A DNA stretch of 64,000 nucleotides from Mesobacillus maritimus. Its GTDB lineage: Bacteria > Bacillota > Bacilli > Bacillales > Cytobacillaceae. The notes beneath the pieces are model-generated. The model had not been told where the DNA came from. It was given only the letters and a program-made list of their open reading frames with translations, and ran no database searches. Below are positions 35,362 to 44,150 of this stretch, one piece after another (position 1 is the first letter of the stretch; each line of letters begins with the position of its first letter). The stretch covers positions 16,688-80,687 of the forward strand of contig NZ_JACWFH010000020.1 of assembly GCF_019749255.1 (NCBI RefSeq), in the 5' to 3' direction. A program made the translations under genes and the position numbers.

Positions 35362-36300
35362 ATGGGAAAGAAAACAATGGGGATTCACCACATCACTGCC
35401 ATCGTTGGTCATCCACAAGAGAATGTTGATTTTTACGCCGGTGTTTTGGGTCTGCGTTTGGTGAAACAGACAGTAAATTTTGATGACCCAGGTACGTATC
35501 ATCTTTACTTTGGTGATGAGGGTGGAAAACCGGGTACGATCATAACCTTTTTCCCGTGGGCGAATGCTTATCAGGGGAAAATCGGAGATGGCCAAGTAGG
35601 TGTTACTTCTTATGTTGTTCCTAAAGGTAGCATGGCATTTTGGGAGAAGAGACTTGCAAAGTTTGGCGTTTCTTTTTCTAAAATGGAGCGTTTTGGAGAA
35701 CAATCAATCGTATTTGATGATCCACATGGCCTACATTTGGAAATTGTTGAAAGAGAAGAAGGCGAAAACAATAATTGGAATTTCGGTGAGGTAGTGCCTG
35801 AAGTCGCAATCAAAGGTTTTGGAGGAGCGACTCTATATTCAACTCGCCCTGATAAAACAGGAGAATTGTTAGAAAAAATTATGGGACTTGAGTTGGTTGG
35901 GAAAGAAGGAGAATTCGCTCGTTATCGTTCAACTGGTGATATTGGAAATATCATTGACCTAAAATTAACTACGGTTGGACGTGGGCAAATGGGGGTAGGA
36001 ACGGTGCACCATATTGCCTGGAGAGCAGAAGATGACCAAGATCAATTAGATTGGCAAAAGTTTGTTGCAGCGAGTGGCTATGGGGTTACTGCCGTCCGGG
36101 ATCGTAACTACTTTAACGCGATTTATTTTAGAGAGCATGGGGAAATCCTTTTTGAAATTGCCACTGACCCACCTGGATTTGCACATGATGAATCGCCCGA
36201 TACGATGGGGAAACAATTGATGTTACCAGCACAATATGAACCACATCGAGAGCAGCTTGAGAGAGAATTGCTGCCAATCGAAGTTAGAGTGTTAGATTGA
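35362..36300 (+). CDS. Ring-cleaving dioxygenase of the VOC/glyoxalase family (MhqO/MhqA-like)
   Basis: A 312-residue two-domain VOC protein. It reads MGIHHITAIVGHPQENVDFY and AGVLGLRLVKQTVNFDDPGT, DDPHGLHLEIVERE, then a second module with GTVHHIAWRAEDDQDQLDWQ and NYFNAIYFREHGEILFEIAT. His and Glu metal ligands are in place. B. subtilis relatives (MhqA, MhqE, MhqO) open hydroquinone rings and are induced by quinones. ATG 35362 has the SD AAGGAG; an in-frame start at 35329 has none. It heads an operon with an esterase and a quinone reductase, behind a promoter and MhqR-like operator. Confidence 0.88.
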   Translation: MGKKTMGIHHITAIVGHPQENVDFYAGVLGLRLVKQTVNFDDPGTYHLYFGDEGGKPGTIITFFPWANAYQGKIGDGQVGVTSYVVPKGSMAFWEKRLAKFGVSFSKMERFGEQSIVFDDPHGLHLEIVEREEGENNNWNFGEVVPEVAIKGFGGATLYSTRPDKTGELLEKIMGLELVGKEGEFARYRSTGDIGNIIDLKLTTVGRGQMGVGTVHHIAWRAEDDQDQLDWQKFVAASGYGVTAVRDRNYFNAIYFREHGEILFEIATDPPGFAHDESPDTMGKQLMLPAQYEPHREQLERELLPIEVRVLD

Positions 36301-36394
36301 TAGATAGCTGGAAACACCGCACATCTAGTACCCTTTGGTTGTTTATAAGCGATTTTACCTGGGGTTATGCTGCGTTTAGGAAAGGAGATTCATA

Positions 36395-36997
36395 ATGAAA
36401 CACATATTTCAAAAAGGGAAAGACCCGTCCAAACCGACCTTATTATTATTGCATGGAACCGGAGGAAACGAGTTAGACTTGCTTCCCCTTGCAGAAAGAA
36501 TTGATAAAGAAGCCAATGTATTGAGTGTAAGAGGAAATGTACTAGAAAACGGTATGCCTCGATTCTTTCGCAGATTAGCTGAAGGGGTTTTTGACGAAGA
36601 GGACTTGATTTTCCGTACAAAAGAATTACATGAGTTTCTCGATGAGGCTGCGGAAAAATATGGGTTTGATCGCGATAAAATTATGGCCATTGGCTATTCA
36701 AATGGAGCGAATATTGCCGCGAGTTTATTGTTTCATTATCAAGATGCATTGATGGGAGCGATTTTGCATCACCCAATGGTGCCACGGAAAGGCATTGAAC
36801 TTCCTAATTTAACCGGGAAGTATGTATTTATTGCCGCAGGTACGAATGATCCAATCTGTTCACCGCTAGAATCATCAGAATTACAGGATATGTTAACAAA
36901 GGCGAAAGCGGTCGTTGAGTTACATTGGGAAAACTATGGTCATCAACTTACTCTTCCGGAAGTGGAAGCTGCGGCACAGTGGTACAAAAGTTTATAA
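36395..36997 (+). CDS. MhqD-like carboxylesterase/phospholipase family hydrolase
   Basis: A 200-residue alpha/beta hydrolase: LLLLHGTGGNELDLLPLAER (oxyanion), nucleophile Ser in AIGYSNGANIAASLL, Asp in AGTNDPICSPLESSEL and His in ENYGHQLTLPEVEAA complete the triad. The length and motifs match MhqD of B. subtilis. AGGAGA precedes ATG 36395 and the gene lies 94 bp after the dioxygenase. It probably cleaves ester products or adducts in quinone detoxification; its true substrate is not known. Confidence 0.88.
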   Translation: MKHIFQKGKDPSKPTLLLLHGTGGNELDLLPLAERIDKEANVLSVRGNVLENGMPRFFRRLAEGVFDEEDLIFRTKELHEFLDEAAEKYGFDRDKIMAIGYSNGANIAASLLFHYQDALMGAILHHPMVPRKGIELPNLTGKYVFIAAGTNDPICSPLESSELQDMLTKAKAVVELHWENYGHQLTLPEVEAAAQWYKSL

Positions 36998-37046
36998 ATG
37001 TTTCATAACAAAGCAAAGAACAAGCATCTAGAGGAGGAGTACAAAA

Positions 37047-37712
37047 ATGAGTTTTTTATCCAATTTATTTGGGAAATCAAACAAAAAGGAGACAGAGAAA
37101 ATGGAAAAAGTTAAATTAGCAGTTGTATTTTATAGCATGGGTGGAACAAATTATCAATTAGCAAAATGGGCTGAAGAAGGAGCAAAAGAAGCGGGTGCTG
37201 AAGTTAGAGTCGTAAAAGTACAAGAATTAGCACCTGATTCTGTTATAGAAGGAAATGAAGGATGGAAAAACACGGTAGAAGCAACGAAAGATGTTCCAGT
37301 TGCAACAGGGGAAGATATTGAATGGGCAGATGCGATTATCTTTAGTGCCCCAACTCGATTCGGAAACATGCCTTCACAAATGAAGCAGTTCCTAGATACA
37401 CAAGGTGGACTATGGGCAACAGGAAAAACAGTGAACAAAGTTGTCAGCGCGATGACTTCTGCACAAAATCCACATGGTGGTCAGGAAGCTACACTTCTTT
37501 CCTTGTACACATCGATGATGCATTGGGGTGCAATTATTGCAACTCCAGGCTATACCGATCCAGTTCTATTTGCAGCAGGAGGAAATCCATATGGTACAAG
37601 TGTAACCGTTGGCCAGGATGGAAAGATGATTGAGGATGTTCAAGCAGCAGTCAAACACCAAGCAAAACGTACAGTAACTGTAGCGGAATGGGTTAAGAAG
37701 GGGAATCAATAG
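37047..37712 (+). CDS. WrbA-type NAD(P)H:quinone oxidoreductase
   Basis: A 221-residue flavodoxin-fold protein: KVKLAVVFYSMGGTNYQLAK (FMN phosphate loop), IIFSAPTRFGNMPSQMKQF and the WrbA fingerprint SAMTSAQNPHGGQEATLLS then TSMMHWGAIIATPGYTD. It reduces quinones by two electrons, avoiding semiquinones. A 17-residue extra N-terminus (SFLSNLFGKSNKKETEKM) precedes the usual WrbA start; GAGGAGG before ATG 37047 supports the longer form. Third gene of the mhq-like operon, 49 bp after the esterase. A REP palindrome follows directly. Confidence 0.9.
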   Translation: MSFLSNLFGKSNKKETEKMEKVKLAVVFYSMGGTNYQLAKWAEEGAKEAGAEVRVVKVQELAPDSVIEGNEGWKNTVEATKDVPVATGEDIEWADAIIFSAPTRFGNMPSQMKQFLDTQGGLWATGKTVNKVVSAMTSAQNPHGGQEATLLSLYTSMMHWGAIIATPGYTDPVLFAAGGNPYGTSVTVGQDGKMIEDVQAAVKHQAKRTVTVAEWVKKGNQ

Positions 37713-37717
37713 AACCA

Positions 37718-37766
37718 AAACGGTGACAGGCACCTCCCAGTTATTGGGAGGTGCCTGTCACCGTTT
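37718..37766. repeat. REP palindrome, copy 2
   Basis: AAACGGTGACAGGCACCTCC and its inverse form perfect 22-bp arms around a 5-nt loop. It sits between the convergent WrbA-like and GerAB-like genes and supplies the last codons (VTGTSQ, stop) of the latter. It may serve as a bidirectional terminator although no T-run follows. Confidence 0.88.
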
Positions 37767-38862
37767 GCGTCACTTTTTTCAGCTTTTTCCGAACAACGGC
37801 AATCAAAAACAAGAATGGAATATAACCAAATAAAAAGATGAGTCCGCAATAGATAACGATTTTGGCAAAAAGGTTAGCATATTGGATTTCATCGATCTGG
37901 AGATTAACAAAGAAAAACATGATGAGAAATCCTACTAATAAGTAGGTTGGTTTTGTCTTAGGAATTGTTAATTTAATGCTCCTAATGGCCGACCATAGAT
38001 TCACACATATCACAGGCATCACGACTAGTAGCCAGGTGAAAATAAAAATAAACTCAAAACGCTCTAAAAATGGAAAAGTAATAATTTTTATCATGGTCAA
38101 AGTGGGCCATGTTAAATGTTCCAACTTGCCTTGGGAAAAAAACATAAAGGTAATGAGTGTGATTGTTGTGTATAAGATGGTTGTATAAAGTAAAGCGATG
38201 TGCCCCCATTTTCCAGACTTTTCTCGGTCTTTAATAAATGGAAAAAAAACGAGTACAGTCTCAAATCCGAGAAAGATAGGTGCAGCTTCTTTCGTCGAGA
38301 TGAGATAGTCCTTTACTCCATAATGAAAAACGGGTGAGAGATAGGAAACCTCAGCGTAACTAAGTAAATATAATAGAGAAAGCAGTAAAAAGCTTGGGAT
38401 AATTACACCCCAAAAAGATATTGAGGTTACAACCCTAAAGCCGCCTGAAACAATGTATAGGATAATGACAGATAGAAGCAAGAAATACTCCCAGGGAGCA
38501 ATTCCATCAAATACCCAAATCGGGAGAATATCAATATAGTTATGTAACGTGAATAAACTAAAGAGTGAAAAATATCCCGCAAGGAGAATATTTAAGGTAC
38601 CACCAAGCAATTTTCCAAAAACGTCTTTGTGAAAGGAGAGGATGTCTCCATTACTTGACTGTTTTAGGATAAACAGCATCATGAAAAAGACTACATGCAA
38701 GAGTAAACCAAATGACAAAACAGAGATCCATGCATCATGCTTTGCACCCTTAATGATGTGTGCTTGAAATTTTAAAACACCAATCCCTGTTTGTGTACTA
38801 TGGATTAGAAAGAACAGAAAGTAGGGTGATACCATTTTATTTTCTTTCACGATTGAGTTCAT
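37741..38862 (-). CDS. Spore germinant receptor B subunit (GerAB/GerKB family, endospore permease)
   Basis: A 373-residue ten-helix protein of the amino acid-polyamine-organocation superfamily; the B subunit binds the nutrient in the spore inner membrane. It reads MVSPYFLFFLIHSTQTGIGV then LKFQAHIIKGAKHDAWISVL, the GerAB N-terminal motif, and has the usual later helices. ATG 38862 with AGGATGG is chosen; a TTG at 38892 inside the C gene has no SD. The C-terminal VTGTSQ is encoded by a REP palindrome, so the original end was probably nearer KKLKKVTQT. Last gene of an A-C-B operon, the gerK order. Confidence 0.88.
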   Translation of the reverse strand: MNSIVKENKMVSPYFLFFLIHSTQTGIGVLKFQAHIIKGAKHDAWISVLSFGLLLHVVFFMMLFILKQSSNGDILSFHKDVFGKLLGGTLNILLAGYFSLFSLFTLHNYIDILPIWVFDGIAPWEYFLLLSVIILYIVSGGFRVVTSISFWGVIIPSFLLLSLLYLLSYAEVSYLSPVFHYGVKDYLISTKEAAPIFLGFETVLVFFPFIKDREKSGKWGHIALLYTTILYTTITLITFMFFSQGKLEHLTWPTLTMIKIITFPFLERFEFIFIFTWLLVVMPVICVNLWSAIRSIKLTIPKTKPTYLLVGFLIMFFFVNLQIDEIQYANLFAKIVIYCGLIFLFGYIPFLFLIAVVRKKLKKVTQTVTGTSQ

Positions 38863-38881
38863 AAGAATCCATCCTAATAAG

Positions 38882-39973
38882 TTAGCTCTCAAGGCCAGAA
38901 TGTATGATTTGTAAGTTCACGTCTACATGGATTGGTAAGGTTGGATAGAGTTGATAAAAACTTGCTTCATCCCAGTTTCGATCCTTGGAACGCACGATAT
39001 TTCCAATTCCAAGGGGATCCACCTCATATTCTTTAAAGGTTAACAGCAAATCCCTAATCCCTTTTTCTAAGTTTGTACCAATTAATTTCTTTATCTTGTT
39101 AATTTCTTGAACTTTTTCAAGATTATATTTACGTGGGTGCTGAGACATGGTCATTTCTAGCTGTAAACGTAGGTTCATTTGTTTCTTCTTCGGATTCCAA
39201 TCCCATTTGCTCTTACTTCGGAATGCCTTTATAATAATGATTTCACTTCGATTCCTCTCATCTAGAGGGATTTTAAAAGTTGCTTGTGAGCGATAATCTT
39301 CAAGAATGGAAAATAGAGCAGTTTGTTCTGAATCTAACTGGAGCTTAAATTTGTCCCCCTTAAATACGCCCATTCCTTCTACACTTACCATATCTTTTTC
39401 ATCTATGTTGATCATCGGAACGTAAGCATCCATACCTTCTCCATAAAAGTGATTTAAAAAAACATGGAGGTTCATCGTCGGAAGACTCTGTCCTTGCATA
39501 TTATGTTCAATCCGATCAGCTAAGGTAAGGGATTTTTCCTTTTTAAACGTGTTTAACGTTTCCCTAGCAGAATGTGTAGATACGGCAATATGAATATTCG
39601 TCCCTAGCTGCGGAGTTGTCATAAAGCGGTCGACCATATCCTGGATGCCTGCTTCAGCGTACTTTTTCCCAAATAACAACACCCTGATCTTTGAAAGTTC
39701 AACTGGAGTGCTGGTATGTGCCGCCATTTTAGGAACAAAGAGAACACTTGAAGATGCTTGTTCCTCTAAATATTCAATTTGATCACTGCTTTTGCTTTTG
39801 GTGTATTGAGGGAATAACGCAGTACCAACTAATTCTCCATTATCTGCTTGATCGAAGCCAAATACATGAACAATACTAATTTTGTCAATAATTCTCGTTC
39901 GATTGCAGCCCAATAAACTGACGATACAAACTAGAATGAAGAAAAAAATAAGATGCTTTTTCGTTTTTTTCAT
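38882..39973 (-). CDS. Spore germinant receptor C subunit (GerAC/GerKC family lipoprotein)
   Basis: A 363-residue lipoprotein. The signal MKKTKKHLIFFFILVCIVSL ends with lipobox SLLGC, giving a diacylglyceryl cysteine at residue 23 on the outer face of the inner spore membrane. IIDKISIVHVFGFDQADNGE and KIRVLLFGKKYAEAGIQDMV match GerAC domain 1, and DPLGIGNIVRSKDRNWDEAS the C-terminal domain. Complete, in contrast to the C gene of the second operon. It lies 24 bp after the A gene. Confidence 0.9.
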   Translation of the reverse strand: MKKTKKHLIFFFILVCIVSLLGCNRTRIIDKISIVHVFGFDQADNGELVGTALFPQYTKSKSSDQIEYLEEQASSSVLFVPKMAAHTSTPVELSKIRVLLFGKKYAEAGIQDMVDRFMTTPQLGTNIHIAVSTHSARETLNTFKKEKSLTLADRIEHNMQGQSLPTMNLHVFLNHFYGEGMDAYVPMINIDEKDMVSVEGMGVFKGDKFKLQLDSEQTALFSILEDYRSQATFKIPLDERNRSEIIIIKAFRSKSKWDWNPKKKQMNLRLQLEMTMSQHPRKYNLEKVQEINKIKKLIGTNLEKGIRDLLLTFKEYEVDPLGIGNIVRSKDRNWDEASFYQLYPTLPIHVDVNLQIIHSGLES

Positions 39974-39997
39974 TTGATATCCAGCCTTTTTCGAAAA

Positions 39998-41521
39998 TTA
40001 TTCGGTATTTAGATCTCCATCTGGGTCTTTATCGTTTGCTGGAAAGAATCTCTTTAAACTTAAAGGCTTTAAATACCGAGGACGCTTGTTGTAGTTAAGA
40101 TAATTGGGCCTTACAAAAGAGCCAACGACTCCTCCTTTTCGATAAGGAAAAAGTGGGAGAAGATAGGGGGCGCCTAATGATTTTAAGCGGGATAAATGCG
40201 TAATCAATAAAATTAAACCTACATAAATCCCTAATCCACCCCAAATAGCAGCCATTAGGATAAATGGATATCGTAACAATCGTACGGCATTGGACATTTT
40301 ATAAATGGGAGTGGTGAAAGAAGACAAAGCTGCAAGCGCGACAATAATTAATAAAATATTACTCGTAAGTGCCGCTTCAACAGTTGCCTGACCAATAACG
40401 ATACCCCCAACAATTCCAAGAGTTTGGCCAATTTTGGTTGGTAGCCTTGCCCCTGCTTCTCTCAGTAAGTCAATCGTAATCTCCAGAAATAACACCTCGA
40501 TGACAGGAGGAAAAGGCACGTTTGCCCGTGAATAGATAATCGGACCTAATAAATCCTTTGGGACTACCTCAAAGTGAAAAGTAAAGACTGCGATATAAAA
40601 GGCACTAGCAAAAATTGAAAACATCATTCCAAAGATTCGAATCAATTTAAAAAACGATGCAACAATAGATGGGAGGTAGTAATCCTCCGGGTTTGAAAAA
40701 AACTCCATCAGAGTGACCGGTCCGATGATCGCATAGGAAGATTTATCACCTATCACTACAATTTGTCCTTGCAGAAGGGATCCTACTGTTCTGTCTACAC
40801 GCTCTGTTGTGATAAATAATGGAAAAGGAGTTCTCGTATTGTCTGAAATCAACTGTTCTAGTTGAGTATTGTCAAAGGAAACATCGACATCAAGTTCCTT
40901 TATTCGCTGTTTTGCGGTGTCTATATAAGTTGGATTTGTAACGCCGTCTAAATAGGCAATGACGGCCTTTGTTTTTGTTCTCGACCCCACTATTATCTCT
41001 TCAAAGATCAGGTCGGAAGTACCAAGGTGGTCTCTTAATAAATGTAGGTTTGTTGAAAGGTCTTCGATAAAACCAATCTTCGGTCCAAGTACACTAAATT
41101 CGTTTTGGGTGTCATTGGTTTCGCGTTGCCCCAACCGAGCATAACTAATATTAAGCAGGGCGAATTCGTCTTTTTTATCCTTAAAATAGACCACAACTGA
41201 ACCTTCATGAAGGGCTTTTTCAACCTCATGGTAATCTTTTGTGAATGTAATCCCTTCGATTGGGATTATTTCCGTAAGATCAGTCAGCTCCTTTATGGCA
41301 GAAGCCTTTTCCTTAATAAAAGGCAGTACCGACTTTTGTAGGATGCTGGGGTCGATTAGTGTTTTATAAAAACTGATTTGTAATAGATGTTCTTCTTCAA
41401 GTAGCGAGATCGTTGTAAAATCGCTTGATTTCTTAGCCCTTTCAAACACATCGCTGATTGTTTTATCTACCGTATCATATCTTCTTTTGGGCAATTGTTT
41501 GCCTCTTCGCTTTCTAAACAT
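39998..41521 (-). CDS. Spore germinant receptor A subunit (GerAA/GerKA family)
   Basis: A 507-residue protein. The N-terminal soluble domain holds LIFEEIIVGSRTKTKAVIAY and TPFPLFITTERVDRTVGSLL; about five helices follow with PPVIEVLFLEITIDLLREAG and GGIVIGQATVEAALTSNI, the hallmark motifs of GerA spore germination proteins. The A subunits form a pentameric ion channel in the receptor. AGGTGGAG six bases before ATG 41521 fixes the start; the frame stays open to 41644 without an SD. First gene of the minus-strand A-C-B operon; forespore sigma-G control is expected, but I could not read a convincing promoter. Confidence 0.92.
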   Translation of the reverse strand: MFRKRRGKQLPKRRYDTVDKTISDVFERAKKSSDFTTISLLEEEHLLQISFYKTLIDPSILQKSVLPFIKEKASAIKELTDLTEIIPIEGITFTKDYHEVEKALHEGSVVVYFKDKKDEFALLNISYARLGQRETNDTQNEFSVLGPKIGFIEDLSTNLHLLRDHLGTSDLIFEEIIVGSRTKTKAVIAYLDGVTNPTYIDTAKQRIKELDVDVSFDNTQLEQLISDNTRTPFPLFITTERVDRTVGSLLQGQIVVIGDKSSYAIIGPVTLMEFFSNPEDYYLPSIVASFFKLIRIFGMMFSIFASAFYIAVFTFHFEVVPKDLLGPIIYSRANVPFPPVIEVLFLEITIDLLREAGARLPTKIGQTLGIVGGIVIGQATVEAALTSNILLIIVALAALSSFTTPIYKMSNAVRLLRYPFILMAAIWGGLGIYVGLILLITHLSRLKSLGAPYLLPLFPYRKGGVVGSFVRPNYLNYNKRPRYLKPLSLKRFFPANDKDPDGDLNTE

Positions 41522-41889
41522 AACTCCACCTAATCTCGCACAAAAATACAAATCGTACTGGTAGTATCTTACAATAGAATTAGAATTATGTTCAAAATAA
41601 GGAAATGAACAAAATTTTATTCGGACCGTCTTGTGCTTTTTCAATACGCTCGCGGTTTTTTTTAATAGTTGGTGTGTGTTATTGGAGGGTTGGAATTGTG
41701 AAAAAATTTACACTCTTGTGCACTAGTATTTTTAGAATGGTTCTTTTAGATAACATCTAAACCTTCCCCTGGAAAATAGGAGATGCTATTGTGATATAGG
41801 GAATAGAAGAAAACTGTAGCGGAATCGAAAAATGGACGAACCACTCAGGCAAGCAGAACCTATTAATGAAAAGAAGGGAGACTGTCGGC

Positions 41890-43086
41890 ATGTTACGAGA
41901 CGAAATTATGAAAAAACTAGATGAAAAAAAGAAACGAATCATTGAGATTCGCCGCTATCTTCATGAACATCCTGAACTTTCTTTCCAAGAAGAACAAACG
42001 GCGGCTTATATTGCAGATTTTTATCAGAATGTTCCAGTGGATTCAGTGGAGACGAACTATGGTGGTGAACGAGGGATTGTTGTGACCATTAAAGGATCAA
42101 AACCCGGAAAAACAATTGCCATTCGAGCTGATTTCGACGCACTGCCAATTAAGGAAGAAACGGGGCTATCTTTTGCTTCAAAAAATGAAGGCGTGATGCA
42201 TGCTTGCGGACATGATGCTCATACTGCTTACATGTTGATTTTAGCGGAGACACTAGCGGAGCTTAAAGACCAATTAGCTGGCACCATTAAAGTCATACAC
42301 CAACCAGCAGAAGAAACCCCACCTGGTGGAGCAATCGGGATGATTAAAGCAGGCGTCCTGGATGGGGTTGACGCGATCTTAGGAATTCATGTGATGTCGA
42401 ACATGAAAACAGGTACTATTTATTATCGAAGCGGAAACACACAAACTGGAAGAGCTTATTTTAAGATAGTGATTCAGGGGAAAGGCGGTCATGGGTCATC
42501 CCCGCATTTGGCGAACGATGCGATTGTGGCAGGAAGCTCGTTTGTGATGAATCTACAAACCATTGTAAGCCGGCGAATCAATCCATTTGATCCTGCTTCA
42601 GTGACGATTGGGAATTTTGATGGGAAAGGATCCTTTAATGTCATCAAAGATAGCGTCACGATTGAAGGAGATGTCCGAACCATGTCTCCGGAGACCAGAG
42701 AAATGGTTGAAACAGAAGTGCGAACCATTGCGGAAGGAATCGAAAAAATGTATGGAGTAAAAGCGGTCCTTGAATATAAGAATGACTATCCAGTGCTTTA
42801 TAATGATCCTGAAATAACGGAGCAGGTGAGACAAGCTTTAGAGCAAGCTTCAATCCCAGAAGTGGAGGCAGTTTTGGAAACACCGCCACAGCCGCCTTCG
42901 GAAGATTTTGCTTACTATCTTGAAAAAGTACCAGGATGTTTCTTCTATGTCGGTGCAGCTCCTGAAACAGGGGAAGCTTACCCACATCATCATCCTAAAT
43001 TTGAAATTAATGAAAAAAGCTTACTCATCAGTGCAAAAGCAATGGCCGCTGTGGTCGCTTCTTATTGTGATGGAAGCGAAAACTAG
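41890..43086 (+). CDS. M20 family amidohydrolase (N-acyl-amino acid/hippurate hydrolase type)
   Basis: A 398-residue zinc/manganese amidase. It reads IIEIRRYLHEHPELSFQEEQ, IRADFDALPIKEETGLSFAS, metal motif MHACGHDAHTAYML, HQPAEETPPGGA (Glu base) and the C-terminal His motif TGEAYPHHHPKFEINEKS. Relatives deacylate N-acyl amino acids (AmaA, YhaA, YxeP-like). ATG 41890 has AAGGGAG nine bases upstream; an earlier in-frame ATG at 41866 would include the SD. It stands alone between the ger operon and a LysR gene; the 41522-41889 gap holds promoters for both sides but no other gene. Confidence 0.9.
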   Translation: MLRDEIMKKLDEKKKRIIEIRRYLHEHPELSFQEEQTAAYIADFYQNVPVDSVETNYGGERGIVVTIKGSKPGKTIAIRADFDALPIKEETGLSFASKNEGVMHACGHDAHTAYMLILAETLAELKDQLAGTIKVIHQPAEETPPGGAIGMIKAGVLDGVDAILGIHVMSNMKTGTIYYRSGNTQTGRAYFKIVIQGKGGHGSSPHLANDAIVAGSSFVMNLQTIVSRRINPFDPASVTIGNFDGKGSFNVIKDSVTIEGDVRTMSPETREMVETEVRTIAEGIEKMYGVKAVLEYKNDYPVLYNDPEITEQVRQALEQASIPEVEAVLETPPQPPSEDFAYYLEKVPGCFFYVGAAPETGEAYPHHHPKFEINEKSLLISAKAMAAVVASYCDGSEN

Positions 43087-43151
43087 AAAAAACGGGAATG
43101 CGATACGGTTCCCGTTTTTCTGGTGGAGGATTATTACAAGCGAGCAGAAAG

Positions 43152-44003
43152 CTATTTATTTGATTCAATCGTTTCAATAAATTTTGCGATGGTTGTTGTT
43201 AAATAGGTATCGGCTCTTCTGATAAACACCGTTTTAATCGTGCTGTATTTTTGGGGCAGGGAATGACATTTGATGAGTCCATTTTGTTCCATATGGGTGA
43301 CAGCTGACTTTGGAACGAAGGTAACACCTAGTCCCATGGTAACACTTTGTAAGATGGTTTCTAATGTACCAAATTCCATCACTCTTTTTGGAGTGATGTT
43401 TTGGTCTTCATACCATGTTTCAAGTCGCGCCCGGTACCCACACCCTTTGCTAAAACATAAGAATGGTTTCTCTTTCAACTCTTCTAAGGAGTTTGCGGCT
43501 GAATCTGAGATCAACACAAGTTCTTCTTGAAATACCTGGTGCGTAACAAGATCCGGATGAAAATCTGATTCTGTCACGAACGCCCCGTCTAACTTATGGT
43601 GTAGGACTTCTCTTTGCAGGGTTTCCGTAACCCCTGTATACACAGACAAATCAACATTTTGATAGTTTTTAATATAGCTAGATAGAATTTTAGGTAAATG
43701 GATGACCGTTTCAACTGTTCCGATTTCTAATTTTCCGGACGGTTCTGTTTGATTTTGAACAGCTTGTTTCATTTCGGCTGTTAACGATAAAATTTGTTGA
43801 CTATACGTTAAGAGTTTCTTTCCTTCAGGTGTTAAACTCATCCCACGACGATGCCGATTGAACAAGGGGGTATTCAGTTCTGTTTCTAATTTATGTATGC
43901 GAGCGGTAAGATTCGATTGTACATAGTTTAGCTCCTTGGCTGCGCCCGTAATCGTCCCATGTTCCGCAACCGCTTGAAAAATCTCTAAGTCTTTAAATTC
44001 CAT
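43152..44003 (-). CDS. LysR-family transcriptional regulator
   Basis: A 283-residue LTTR. The N-terminal helix-turn-helix is MEFKDLEIFQAVAEHGTITG, AAKELNYVQSNLTARIHKLE and TPLFNRHRRGMSLTPEGKKL. The effector domain starts near SGKLEIGTVETVIHLPKILS, and FLCFSKGCGYRARLETWYED is typical of the YwbI/CysL-like group. ATG 44003 is chosen; an upstream ATG at 44015 abuts AGGGG. It is divergent from an EamA transporter, its likely target. In the intergenic region ATGATA (44042-44047) and TATCAT (44069-44074) form a spaced palindrome that may be the operator. Confidence 0.88.
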   Translation of the reverse strand: MEFKDLEIFQAVAEHGTITGAAKELNYVQSNLTARIHKLETELNTPLFNRHRRGMSLTPEGKKLLTYSQQILSLTAEMKQAVQNQTEPSGKLEIGTVETVIHLPKILSSYIKNYQNVDLSVYTGVTETLQREVLHHKLDGAFVTESDFHPDLVTHQVFQEELVLISDSAANSLEELKEKPFLCFSKGCGYRARLETWYEDQNITPKRVMEFGTLETILQSVTMGLGVTFVPKSAVTHMEQNGLIKCHSLPQKYSTIKTVFIRRADTYLTTTIAKFIETIESNK

Positions 44004-44150
44004 CTCGTATTTCATTCCCCTGTCTATTTTTCTATCGTTCTATGATATCACAAAAAGTGATGGCTGATTATCATCATTATTCATTTTACGCGATACCAAA
44101 AAGAATAGATAATGTATTTATTATGATTGAGGAAGGTAGGCAGATGTAAA

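Noticed and set aside
41522..41889. Sigma-G promoter for the intact ger operon
   Set aside because: GAATA- and CATAAT-like boxes occur but with a spacer far from 17-18 bases; too weak to call.
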